Shown here one piece after another: positions 14,902-22,348 of a stretch of DNA of 40,729 nucleotides. Under the pieces are notes generated by a model. That model was given only the letters and a program-made list of their open reading frames with translations. It did no database searches and was not told where the DNA came from. Each line of letters begins with the position of its first letter. The first letter of the stretch is position 1. The position numbers and the translations under genes were made by a program. The stretch is from a virus, in the IMG/VR virus record IMGVR_UViG_3300005859_000002, positions 1 through 40,729 of that record; one strand, 5' to 3'.

Positions 14902-15213
14902 ATGCCTAAATACTATTATTGCTATATTTGTAAAAATAGATTTTCTGGAGAGAAGAAATTCAGAAAACATGCATCTATACATTACATTGCAGAGAAATGT
15001 CCATATTGTGGAATGAAAACTAGGAGATTTTCAACTCATTTTGCTTTATATCATATTAATGCTAATAAAAGACTAATATTACTTAGGGATTTAGCGAAAT
15101 TATGCAAAGAAGCAGGTACTGTAAATATTTTAAAGCAGAAAGATTTAGATTTAGGAATAAATATAGATAAAAGTCTAATAGACAGAATAAGAGTACTTAT
15201 GAAAAAGGTATAA
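14902..15213 (+). CDS. Two-finger zinc protein, 103 residues
   Basis: Two zinc modules. The first is YCYICKNRFSGEKKFRKHASIH (Cys7, Cys10, His23, His27), a standard C2H2 finger. The second is CPYCGMKTRRFSTHFALYH (Cys33, Cys36, His47, His52). The C-terminal 50 residues are helical and basic. A probable nucleic-acid-binding regulator. It begins immediately at the previous stop (TAAATG). Confidence 0.82.
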   Translation: MPKYYYCYICKNRFSGEKKFRKHASIHYIAEKCPYCGMKTRRFSTHFALYHINANKRLILLRDLAKLCKEAGTVNILKQKDLDLGINIDKSLIDRIRVLMKKV

Positions 15214-15278
15214 TCTTTTTTTCTTTTTTCGAGTATTTTATATTTGTCATATTACATGTTTTTATTAAAGGTGTAAAA

Positions 15279-15602
15279 ATGGAAAACGTAAAGGATTATG
15301 AGTTAGATGATCTAGATGTAGCAATAATTCTTGCTATAGGCAAAAAGTGGAATTCTAATAGAAAAACTCAAAAAATAGCTTTAGAGATTTCTAAACTACT
15401 AGGTCTAAAGATAGAATGTATAGACAGCTACTGTGAAGACATAGTAGAAAGACTAAACTCTGGTTCTAGAATGCCATTCTGGGTAAAAATGAATTATAGA
15501 TATATGCTAACAAAATTAGGAAGAATCGCATATGATTTTTTAGTACAAAAATTAAAAGAGAAAAAAAGGGAAGATATCTTAAAAATATTAAATCTAGCTT
15601 AG
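15279..15602 (+). CDS. Unknown 107-residue helical protein, possible winged helix
   Basis: Helical and basic; LDVAIILAIGKKW, QKIALEISKLLGLKIECIDSY and YMLTKLGRIAYDFLVQKL give the order helix, HTH-like, helix seen in winged-helix proteins, but I cannot confirm the fold. The promoter TATTTTATATTTGTCATATTAC and AAAGGTG before ATG are clear. It ends facing the leftward gene 15632. Confidence 0.72.
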   Translation: MENVKDYELDDLDVAIILAIGKKWNSNRKTQKIALEISKLLGLKIECIDSYCEDIVERLNSGSRMPFWVKMNYRYMLTKLGRIAYDFLVQKLKEKKREDILKILNLA

Positions 15603-15631
15603 ATAATATTTTTTTCTTCTTATTTTGTTTT

Positions 15632-15832
15632 TTAAGACTTCTTATCTTTCGTAATTTTATGTAACATTATATCTATTTCTGTATTTACATCAGAAATAGT
15701 ATTTTTCATACTCAGTAATAATGTCATTAAGTCGTCATTACTTAGTAATGTATTATTTGATATTTCTTCAGATACTTCGTATAACCATTTAACGAATAAT
15801 TTAATTCTTATTATACTTATATCGTTTTCCAT
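15632..15832 (-). CDS. Small helical protein, 66 residues
   Basis: Helical (IIRIKLFVKWLYEVSEEI, LMTLLLSMKNTISDVNTEIDIMLHKI), perhaps a helical hairpin. No family recognised. An upstream ATG at 15856 lies at the expected transcription start of the TTTTATATCTGTCATAC promoter; the ATG at 15832, 31 bases after the GTC as in neighbouring genes, is preferred. Confidence 0.66.
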   Translation of the reverse strand: MENDISIIRIKLFVKWLYEVSEEISNNTLLSNDDLMTLLLSMKNTISDVNTEIDIMLHKITKDKKS

Positions 15833-15886
15833 TTTTTCACTTACATAAAAACTCATAGTATGACAGATATAAAATATTCTAAATTA

Positions 15887-16108
15887 TTATTCTAATTTCT
15901 TTTTCAGTTCTTCAACTTGTTTAGCCAATTCTTTTTGATTTATTTTCAGCTCCTCAATTTCTTCCTTCAAACTTTGTAATTGTGAATTTACAATTTCCTT
16001 AACTGCATCTTTTAGAGCTTGCTTTATCTTTAAGTAAAGTTGAGCAATTGCAAATATTGTAGTTGCAAATGTAGAGATTATAGTTAAAATGAGTGTATAT
16101 TCACTCAT
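15887..16108 (-). CDS. Membrane-anchored coiled-coil protein, 73 residues
   Basis: Starting at ATG 16108, which overlaps the upstream stop (ATGAGTGA), the protein is MSEYTLILTIIST plus one membrane span (residues about 4-26) and a long coiled coil (EEIEELKINQKELAKQVEEL). The longer form from 16138 would overlap the upstream gene by 38 bp and is less likely. Coupled to the 16101 gene. A membrane-tethered rod could act in assembly or egress; that is inference. Confidence 0.74.
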   Translation of the reverse strand: MSEYTLILTIISTFATTIFAIAQLYLKIKQALKDAVKEIVNSQLQSLKEEIEELKINQKELAKQVEELKKKLE

Positions 16109-16469
16109 CTTCTTCGCCTTTATCATTATTATCTTCATCTGTTATATTATTATACATTGTATCAGCTTTTTGAAAATTTGATGTAGGATAAACAACACGC
16201 ATATCATCTATGAAAATTTGTTTAGTTTTTTCATCTTTTATTATCGCAAATTGGAAATAAAATGGAAATTCAGGAATATAAACATCAACTAATAATGGAT
16301 AATCTATTGTTTTCATTACAATAACTGAATTTGGAAGATAGCGTGAAAAGCCGTATATCTGTCCTCTATTTTCTAATTCTCTAATTTTGTCAATTGCTAT
16401 TCTAACAATTCCAAATATGTTTTGAAATGGATCTATTTGCGAATTATTCTGAATTTGAGAGCGTGACAT
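16101..16469 (-). CDS. Unknown 122-residue protein with acidic tail
   Basis: Not recognised with confidence. A structured core with several beta strands (SVIVMKTIDYPLLVDVYIPEF, FYFQFAIIKDE, IFIDDMRVVYP) and a highly acidic tail (DEDNNDKGEEDE). First gene of a leftward pair with the membrane coiled-coil protein. An A/T-rich element (CATGATATATACATAATATAATG, 16515-16537) upstream resembles sequences before the coat gene and before 26802. Confidence 0.72.
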   Translation of the reverse strand: MSRSQIQNNSQIDPFQNIFGIVRIAIDKIRELENRGQIYGFSRYLPNSVIVMKTIDYPLLVDVYIPEFPFYFQFAIIKDEKTKQIFIDDMRVVYPTSNFQKADTMYNNITDEDNNDKGEEDE

Positions 16470-16569
16470 AAATATAATTTCTCAGTTTGAAGATAAAAAC
16501 AAATCACGCCTAACATGATATATACATAATATAATGTATATCACTGTGTTAGTTAGAACGATAAACATG

Positions 16570-16590
16570 ATAGAAAGATTTATATATTTC
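16570..16590 (+). promoter_or_regulatory. Early-type promoter box in the genome interior
   Basis: ATAGAAAGATTTATATATTT is close to the ITR boxes (TAGAGAAAGATTTATATAT, minus strand 39060-39080). It places the 16619 gene in the same probable early class as the terminal genes. Confidence 0.5.
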
Positions 16591-16618
16591 GAAATCGAGT
16601 TATATATAGGCGAAAAAG

Positions 16619-16807
16619 ATGAGATGTAGAAAACAAAGCTCAAAGAAAAATTCAAGAAAAGAAATCGACGTAGAGAACGATCCGTTATTTAGAAGAGCTT
16701 TCCTTGACGACCCTGAATACAGGGCAGTTTTAGTGAAGATGAAAGTAAAGGAAGACAAAGATATGGAAAAAGTTACAGATGAGCTAGCAAAGCTCTTTCA
16801 AGAGTGA
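16619..16807 (+). CDS. Small basic/acidic protein, 62 residues, early-type promoter
   Basis: Not recognised. The N-terminal 15 residues are strongly basic (MRCRKQSSKKNSRKE) and the remainder is a charged helix (DPLFRRAFLDDPEYRAVLVK...VTDELAKLFQE). The basic arm suggests nucleic acid binding. Its promoter belongs to the terminal-gene class, and the AATTTTTCTCA element (16858) that follows terminal genes also follows this one. It is the only interior gene showing both. Confidence 0.7.
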   Translation: MRCRKQSSKKNSRKEIDVENDPLFRRAFLDDPEYRAVLVKMKVKEDKDMEKVTDELAKLFQE

Positions 16808-16942
16808 ATTTTATTTTTTATTTTTCTATTTTCAATTCTTCTTCTATCACTATGCCTAATTTTTCTCATTTATCAAATACTATTTCTAATTGTTTTGAAA
16901 AAGAACATGAAAGATTTACTTATTTAACTAATTAGAAGTAGA

Positions 16943-16977
16943 TAAATTCAAAGGTGATTTCATATATATATTATAAT
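16943..16977. repeat. 35-bp direct repeat, copy 1
   Basis: This 35-base block, with the core TTCAAAGGTGATTTCATATA followed by an A/T run, is repeated exactly at 17053-17087, 110 bp away. It lies in a gene-free stretch (16808-17103) between the 16619 gene and the stop of the 17104 gene. A further, diverged ATGTATA-CTCT match follows each copy. Possible paired operator or duplicated promoter. Confidence 0.85.
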
Positions 16978-17052
16978 ATGTATATCTCTATGTCTGTCTT
17001 AATCAGCAAAGAGTAATTGAGAAATTTACTTTTTCTAAAAAACTGAACAACT

Positions 17053-17087
17053 TAAATTCAAAGGTGATTTCATATATATATTATAAT
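17053..17087. repeat. 35-bp direct repeat, copy 2
   Basis: Perfect copy of 16943-16977, ending 16 bp before the stop codon of the leftward gene 17104. No other ORF of note is seen in the 16808-17103 gap. Confidence 0.85.
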
Positions 17088-17103
17088 GTATACCTCTCTA
17101 TCT

Positions 17104-17289
17104 TCACTTGCAGATTATTTCTTGAATTTTCTTTTTATCTATTTTATTAGAAATATAGAACTTCTCGTCGCAATTACAAGGTTCATCATAAAATATTTTT
17201 ATTTTTTTATATACTGGTTCTCCATATACTATGTCTATTTTCGGATGACATGGCTCATCATACCAGATTTTTTTCTTTTTAGTATACAT
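17104..17289 (-). CDS. Three-repeat YxEPC protein, 61 residues
   Basis: Three tandem units of about 15 residues: KKIWYDEPCHPK, DIVYGEPVYK, KIFYDEPCNCDE, followed by a basic tail. Two of the repeats and the following CNC give cysteines that could bind metal or form disulphides. No family recognised. ATG 17289 is preceded by TGAGGG and lies 13 bp after the 469-residue virion gene, so it is probably co-expressed with it and may be a minor virion or assembly protein. Confidence 0.7.
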   Translation of the reverse strand: MYTKKKKIWYDEPCHPKIDIVYGEPVYKKIKIFYDEPCNCDEKFYISNKIDKKKIQEIICK

Positions 17290-17302
17290 TTTCCCTCATT
17301 AT

Positions 17303-18712
17303 TTATCTATTTGCTATATTATTAAAGTTTTTATAATAGAAAATTGTCTTATACTGTTTCGCTTTAGCACCTTTTTGAGCCAGCTTTAATCTATTTTCAA
17401 TTTTAGCTTGTCCTTGAATTTTCTCTCCATATTCTTGAGCAAATTGTAAATCTGCATTTGATAAGCCGTAGAATGCCCATTTAGTTTTCCAGTAATTTAG
17501 GAAATCAGGATATGAAAGCGTTCTTTTTCCTGAATTATAACTATAGTTTTGTTGATACGGATATCTTGCAATTTCCAAAATTGCACTAGCTACCATTTTT
17601 GCATACCATAAATTAGAATATTTCTTATTTACAAGTTGTTGTATATGTAGAAATTGTTGATATGTAACTGCATAATTCTCAATTTCTGAACTATAAGTAA
17701 TATTTTGTCCACCTGGTGAAGGATCGTAAAGATGCATCTTAAATAGATTTCCAAATATTGAAATTACAGTTTTATCTGCTGTTAAAATTGCGACTAAATC
17801 TAATTCATTAACTTTATTTGGATTGAATTCAGGAATTAGAATAGCAAGATCTAGAGGGGTATAATCTAAAATCATTCCGAATATATTAGCGAAATTTTGG
17901 AGAATCATATTATTTTTTAATTGTACTTTATAAGTTGGATTTTCCTCAATCTCAGGATCTAAAACACAACGATCTAACCAACCTACGTCTAATGCAAAAC
18001 CGCTATTAATTATTTCATTTAAGTTGGGAATAAATGCAACTATGAATTTTGCTAAATCTGGAAGTTGATTATAGTTTAAATTTAACGCGTTTAATAAATC
18101 TTCAACACCTGTATTTTGAACATTTGATATTGAATAATTATCAACACTAGGAATATTAGTTTTCCCAACACCTAAAGTTTGTAAATTAAGAGCTATATTT
18201 GAATAACTTAAAGTATTGAAATATTGTTCTATTTTTTTACATGCTTGATTTCTATTAATTATTGTATTCGCTGGTTGATAAACTGAAAGATCGAAATAAG
18301 TTTCATCAAAAACTGCAGGTTGATACAGAACACTACAAAGATCTACATAATTATCATATTCTTGCGTAAAACTATTAATTGCTTGAATTCCTGAAGTTTG
18401 TCCAAAAATTGAACTTTGTCCTAATTGTAGAAAATTAAACGAATTAGTTTGAGGATTAAATTTTGAAATTGCTAAATTGTTTAATCCTGATAAAAGAGCT
18501 GAAATAATTGAAGCGTATGCAATTCCATAATTTGTGTTTAAGCCTGGTGGAATTTCAATATTTTCAAGTGGAGTTGGCAGAACTGACTCAACTCCTGCAT
18601 TGAACATTGAAGAAAAAGCTGGGAATGTTTTTCTGCTAATTGTTTTATGATATAAGTGGTATTTCATTGAAGCGATTGATCGTTTTCCAACACTCTTCCC
18701 CATATTTCTCAT
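17303..18712 (-). CDS. Minor virion protein, SIRV P488-like, 469 residues
   Basis: A large Asn/Gln/Tyr-rich protein with no membrane span, typical of rudiviral structural proteins. Its size and its place just before the GNAT gene match my memory of SIRV2 ORF488, a minor virion protein. The basic N-terminus (MGKSVGKRSIASMKYHLYHK) and basic C-terminus (RLKAQKGAKAKQYK-like) could contact DNA or coat protein. ATG 18712 sits close to the TATA (TTTATAATATT), so translation may begin at ATG 18703. Confidence 0.78.
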   Translation of the reverse strand: MRNMGKSVGKRSIASMKYHLYHKTISRKTFPAFSSMFNAGVESVLPTPLENIEIPPGLNTNYGIAYASIISALLSGLNNLAISKFNPQTNSFNFLQLGQSSIFGQTSGIQAINSFTQEYDNYVDLCSVLYQPAVFDETYFDLSVYQPANTIINRNQACKKIEQYFNTLSYSNIALNLQTLGVGKTNIPSVDNYSISNVQNTGVEDLLNALNLNYNQLPDLAKFIVAFIPNLNEIINSGFALDVGWLDRCVLDPEIEENPTYKVQLKNNMILQNFANIFGMILDYTPLDLAILIPEFNPNKVNELDLVAILTADKTVISIFGNLFKMHLYDPSPGGQNITYSSEIENYAVTYQQFLHIQQLVNKKYSNLWYAKMVASAILEIARYPYQQNYSYNSGKRTLSYPDFLNYWKTKWAFYGLSNADLQFAQEYGEKIQGQAKIENRLKLAQKGAKAKQYKTIFYYKNFNNIANR

Positions 18713-18789
18713 GAATATTATAAATTCTGAAAAGAAAAACTCACTAGATTCATTATGTATATATATGTCATATATTGATCTCGTAATAT

Positions 18790-19248
18790 ATGAAAATGGA
18801 ATTTAGAGTAGATGAAGCAACAGATCACAATATGATAAAATTTGTTAGGACATTAATTGATTATTATCATCAACAAGGGATGCCGAACGGCGGTGGAGCA
18901 GGAAAGAACAGTAGATATTTTATGTATATTGCTAAAGAAGATATACAAAATTTCATAGTTGCAGTAGCTTGGATTCATGACAATACACCTTTTCGCTACA
19001 TAGCCAGTCAATATAAAATTCCAGCTGATAGATCATATTTTATTAGGAGAATTACAAAAACTGCACCTGGAGATTACGACATTAATTTTTTGATTGATTT
19101 AGGTAAAAAGTTAAAAAATGAAGATTCTGAAGTAATTTGGACTTTAGGAATTCCAGGTAGTCAAAATACAATTTTCAAAAAAGCAGGTTTTGAACAGGTT
19201 GGCGTGACAAATAGGTCAGGTCATCCAGTTTTTGTTAAAAAATTATGA
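18790..19248 (+). CDS. GNAT-family N-acetyltransferase, 152 residues
   Basis: Acetyl-CoA-dependent acetyltransferase fold: N-terminal strand/helix, central strands FIVAVAWIHD and SYFIRRITK, and a C-terminal half typical of GNATs (IFKKAGFEQVGVTNRSGHPVFVKKL). SIRV viruses carry a similar gene of 154 residues. Substrate unknown. The start may be ATG 18790 or 18796. GTC promoter TATATATATGTCATATATTG. The last 6 bases overlap the convergent gene 19243. Confidence 0.82.
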   Translation: MKMEFRVDEATDHNMIKFVRTLIDYYHQQGMPNGGGAGKNSRYFMYIAKEDIQNFIVAVAWIHDNTPFRYIASQYKIPADRSYFIRRITKTAPGDYDINFLIDLGKKLKNEDSEVIWTLGIPGSQNTIFKKAGFEQVGVTNRSGHPVFVKKL

Positions 19249-19536
19249 TTTATCTTTAAAAACTTTATTTGCTAAATATGAAGCTTCGATAAGCGAAACA
19301 AAAATTTCGAGTTCTGATTCATTATTTATTAAAATTCCAAAAACATACCCGAAGAAAATAATTAATGAGTCAATACCTATTTTTTCATTTTTAATCTTAC
19401 CGTCATAACTTTCCAAAATATCATAAAAAGAGTATTCCAAATAGCTAACTTGTTTTTTTATTCTCTTTTCATCTTTTTTACTTATTTTGAAAGTTTGTTT
19501 ATAAACTTCTATCAAATTTTCAAGTGCTTTATCCAT
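19243..19536 (-). CDS. Unknown 97-residue helical protein, paralogue of the 21714 gene
   Basis: Start at ATG 19536 (MDKALENLIEVYKQ); a TTG at 19560 would add eight residues but lies in the leader. It aligns along its length with the 96-residue product of 21714: YKxxxKIS, a Lys-rich helix, VSYLE versus VEYLD, SYDGKI versus SYPDGKI, then a hydrophobic helix and LINNESELEIFV versus VIDNDGLLESFI. All-helical, function unknown. Promoter TTTATATATGTCATATTG. Confidence 0.75.
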   Translation of the reverse strand: MDKALENLIEVYKQTFKISKKDEKRIKKQVSYLEYSFYDILESYDGKIKNEKIGIDSLIIFFGYVFGILINNESELEIFVSLIEASYLANKVFKDKS

Positions 19537-19587
19537 GTTAATCAACTTAAGAACATACAATATGACATATATAAATTAAAAAGTTTT

Positions 19588-21120
19588 CTATTTTTCTAAA
19601 ATAATAAGATTAATTATTCTGTTTTTGGATCTTCCAAATTTTCCAGGAGATTCGCCTACTATATTGTACCTATTTATAACATTAAGTTCTGACTTTTCTA
19701 TAATTTCATCGAGTTTATTCAATTTATTTTTCATATTAATCATCAGCACAATTCTTCCGTTATCTTTTAACGCTTCCTTACTCCTTATCAGAATCTTAAG
19801 GATTTTTTCGAAATAGTCAATATTTCCTATCTCTTTATTTAGAGATTCTTCTAATTGCAATCTTTCAAACTGATTAGCTACTACAACATGGGGAAAGCTT
19901 ATAGAAGCGTAACTTGGAGCAAGACCGTAGTAAGGAGGATCTATGACTATTAGATCGCTTTTTGGATAAATAACTGTTAAAGCATCGCCTTGAATAGCGT
20001 TTATTTCTCCTCTGAAATTGAATTTCTTTACAAGTTGCTGATTTTTAATACTAGAAAATATTGAGCTTCTAGCATGTAAAGATAATGGATTTGTTTCTAC
20101 AGTATATTTAGGTATCCAAAATGATTTTAATCCCCCTGCAAAAGGTATCGGTTCATTTTGTGAAGGATACCATCTTGACAATATAGAACATGTCTTTACT
20201 GAATCGCTAACGCTTAGCATTAAAAGTAGTCTTTCATTTTCTTCAAGATTTTTTGATTTTTCAGCAATTTTTTGAAAAGTGAGCAATTGTGCTTTAGTAA
20301 ATAATTGTTCAGGATTAGTAATTCCGGACCGTAACAGTCTTTTTCCTTCTTTCAATTCGTCTATATTAACATCAATTACAATATTATGATTCTCGTCTAA
20401 CAACTTAGTTCTTTCAATTAACCAATCTCTATCGAAGACAAACTTCTTTTTAACAATAAATCCAAAAACTTTCCAATTCGAATACATAACGAAATTCCGT
20501 GGTTCGTAATACGGTCCTATGGTAATTTTTATATTGTAATTGCAGTATGGACAATTAGTTTCATCAGTACTTTGTGTTTTAAACGTTTTTGCACAATTAG
20601 GACAAAGAATTACTTTTTCCTTTTTTTCAGTCATGATCCATGATGGTACTTTTCCCCTTGTAATAAGGAAATAAGAAACGTCTTGTCCTTTATAGGTCCA
20701 TACTGCAGACAGCTCATTTTTTACTTCTTCAATTATAGAAGTAATTTGATTGAAATTAACATTACCACGTAATACGGAATATCCTCGAATTATCTTTACT
20801 GCTAATGGATTAATATCTATACCGTAGGAAGTAAAATTATATAGTGAAGCTTCAACAATTCCTGTACCACCACCAGCTAAAGGTTCTAGGTATACTAGTC
20901 CATTTGCATCTAATATCTCTGGTTTTTCGATAGCTTCAAAAAATCTGCTTTCACCATTTAATAAAAACGATGAAAAAATACTTCTATATAAATAAATAAA
21001 ACGTTTGGACCACCATCTATGTAAACTTACTTCTCGTTTCCTTCCACCTTTTTCCTTCTCTAATATCAACTTCTCTATCTTAGGAATGTAATGCTCCAAA
21101 TTATCTAATAATCTTTCCAA
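19588..21120 (-). CDS. DNA methyltransferase with internal zinc ribbon, 510 residues
   Basis: Resembles the archaeal adenine-specific DNA methylases with a Zn ribbon (COG1743-like). N-terminal SLHRWWSKRF (about 33-42) parallels the DUF1156-type KWWARRP block. SAM motif I is LEPLAGGGTGIVEA (about 78-91), followed by GIDINPLAV. The Zn ribbon is CPNC...CPYC (about 173-195). Catalytic motif IV is VIDPPYYGLAPSYA (about 399-412). The start is TTG 21120, with no nearby ATG. I do not recall this gene in SIRV1/2. Probably self-modification against host restriction or a regulatory mark. Confidence 0.85.
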   Translation of the reverse strand: MERLLDNLEHYIPKIEKLILEKEKGGRKREVSLHRWWSKRFIYLYRSIFSSFLLNGESRFFEAIEKPEILDANGLVYLEPLAGGGTGIVEASLYNFTSYGIDINPLAVKIIRGYSVLRGNVNFNQITSIIEEVKNELSAVWTYKGQDVSYFLITRGKVPSWIMTEKKEKVILCPNCAKTFKTQSTDETNCPYCNYNIKITIGPYYEPRNFVMYSNWKVFGFIVKKKFVFDRDWLIERTKLLDENHNIVIDVNIDELKEGKRLLRSGITNPEQLFTKAQLLTFQKIAEKSKNLEENERLLLMLSVSDSVKTCSILSRWYPSQNEPIPFAGGLKSFWIPKYTVETNPLSLHARSSIFSSIKNQQLVKKFNFRGEINAIQGDALTVIYPKSDLIVIDPPYYGLAPSYASISFPHVVVANQFERLQLEESLNKEIGNIDYFEKILKILIRSKEALKDNGRIVLMINMKNKLNKLDEIIEKSELNVINRYNIVGESPGKFGRSKNRIINLIILEK

Positions 21121-21157
21121 GACAGTACACCGTCTTTTCTATTCGAGAAGTCATAAA

Positions 21158-21185
21158 ATGACATATATATATTTATATGTGTCAT
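21158..21185. promoter_or_regulatory. Symmetrical divergent promoter, methylase/hjc
   Basis: ATGACATATATATATTTATA then TGTGTCAT: a shared A/T core flanked by ATGAC on the left and GTCAT on the right, so one element can direct both the leftward methylase gene and the rightward hjc operon. Confidence 0.6.
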
Positions 21186-21204
21186 AATTTTTAAGTTAAA
21201 ACTG

Positions 21205-21570
21205 ATGAATTTTCGAGAATCTGGACGATATTATGAGTATAAGACAATTAATTATCTTCAGAAAAATGGTTACAATGCTGTAAGAATTCCAGTTTCAGGA
21301 ACTGGAAAGCAAGCAATTCCAGATATTATAGCTACTAAGGACAATACAATATTTCCAATTGAAGTTAAATCAACTTCACAAAATCATGTTACAGTAGATA
21401 ATTTCCAAATTGAAAAATTGTTTAAGTTTTGTGAGATGTTTAATTTTTGTAATTGTCAGCCGTTAGTTTTAGTTCATTATAAAAAATATAAAAGCGTCAT
21501 AATATATAATTTAGGGCAAGATGTCAGAAGTAAAAAAGAAATCAAATTTAACTTCAGAAGTAACAGCTAA
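21205..21570 (+). CDS. hjc: Holliday junction resolvase Hjc
   Basis: 121 residues, the same length as in SIRV. Catalytic residues of the archaeal Hjc family are visible: Glu11 (RYYEYKTI), Asp40 (IPDIIA), Glu53 and Lys55 (PIEVKST), with the basic loop RIPVSGTGKQAIP. It resolves junctions and replicative concatemers at the ITRs into unit genomes. First of a three-gene rightward unit; its 3' end overlaps the next gene by 50 bp. Confidence 0.96.
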   Translation: MNFRESGRYYEYKTINYLQKNGYNAVRIPVSGTGKQAIPDIIATKDNTIFPIEVKSTSQNHVTVDNFQIEKLFKFCEMFNFCNCQPLVLVHYKKYKSVIIYNLGQDVRSKKEIKFNFRSNS

Positions 21571-21730
21571 ACTGTATTTAGCTTTAGATGATTTGACAAT
21601 GGCACTTGCTACCTGTGATGAAGAAAATATTAGGAAATCTGAAGTTTTTAAGAAAGCGTTAGAAGTTGTTAAAGTTGTAAAAGAAATGCGAAAAATACAA
21701 GTTAAGTCTGAAGATGAACAAAATGGGTAA
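21521..21730 (+). CDS. Small helical protein downstream of hjc, 69 residues
   Basis: ATG 21521 lies inside the hjc 3' end in another frame (50-bp overlap). The product is helical (TAKLYLALDDLTMALATCDE, FKKALEVVKVVKEMRKIQ) with no recognised domain. A long overlap with a conserved enzyme gene argues for a coupled, real gene. It ends overlapping the start of 21714. Confidence 0.7.
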   Translation: MSEVKKKSNLTSEVTAKLYLALDDLTMALATCDEENIRKSEVFKKALEVVKVVKEMRKIQVKSEDEQNG

Positions 21731-22004
21731 ATTTAAAGACGGGTTAAAAGCATATCTAAGTCTGATAAAATTACAGTATAAAATCAGTAATGAAAGAATG
21801 AAAGAGATACAAAAAGAAGTAGAATATTTAGATGAAGAAATAAGAAAAACATTAAATAGTTATCCAGATGGAAAAATAGAAATGTTTTCATTTATTATTT
21901 ATATAGCTTACTTGATGAGTGCAGTTATAGACAATGATGGACTTCTTGAAAGCTTCATAAAAATATTGAAAGAATTATATAATAATAAAAAAGAAACATC
22001 TTAA
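21714..22004 (+). CDS. Unknown 96-residue helical protein, paralogue of the 19243 gene
   Basis: Third gene of the hjc unit; ATG 21714 overlaps the 21521 stop (alternative ATG 21723). Helical, with YKISNERM, VEYLDEEIRK, SYPDGKI and a hydrophobic segment FIIYIAYLMSAVIDNDG; this pattern is shared with the protein encoded at 19243. Together they bracket the methylase and hjc. Function unknown. Confidence 0.75.
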   Translation: MNKMGKFKDGLKAYLSLIKLQYKISNERMKEIQKEVEYLDEEIRKTLNSYPDGKIEMFSFIIYIAYLMSAVIDNDGLLESFIKILKELYNNKKETS

Positions 22005-22348
22005 AAAGCAAATATTAAATTCCATTTTTTTTCAACTTAAAAAGATAACGAGTTTGATACAGCCTTTTTACGCTAAAATCTTTTTCTTTATAAACGTATT
22101 TACGTCGTTATTCTGCGTAATTCTACATTAACAAAAACAAAAATTACGTTAGATAAAGGTTTAAAAATATTTCTAGTAAAATGACGTTTCTAGTTTATAT
22201 ACTCATAATAACAATTTCTTATAAATACAAAGAAAAAAAGCAGTAAACGTTTAATTGAAACAACTTTTACTCTTGTATTTTTCTGCATAAAGTAATTTTT
22301 ACTTTTATGACAATACTTATAATTTAATAAGATAAACATAATAATAAT
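22005..22348. other. 344-bp gene-free region before the large virion gene
   Basis: No convincing ORF. It holds a T-run after the hjc unit (22024-22032), several TTACGT/ACGT-containing stretches (22093, 22139, 22183) that stand out in AT-rich DNA, and the promoter region of the 22349 gene, with ATGACAATACTTATAATTTA at about 22307-22326. The ACGT elements might be regulatory sites; no clear palindromic array was found. Confidence 0.5.

Noticed and set aside
17086-17325. 79-residue hydrophobic plus-strand frame
   Set aside because: Antisense to the YxEPC gene, which has a Shine-Dalgarno and operon spacing; the hydrophobicity is a by-product of T-richness.
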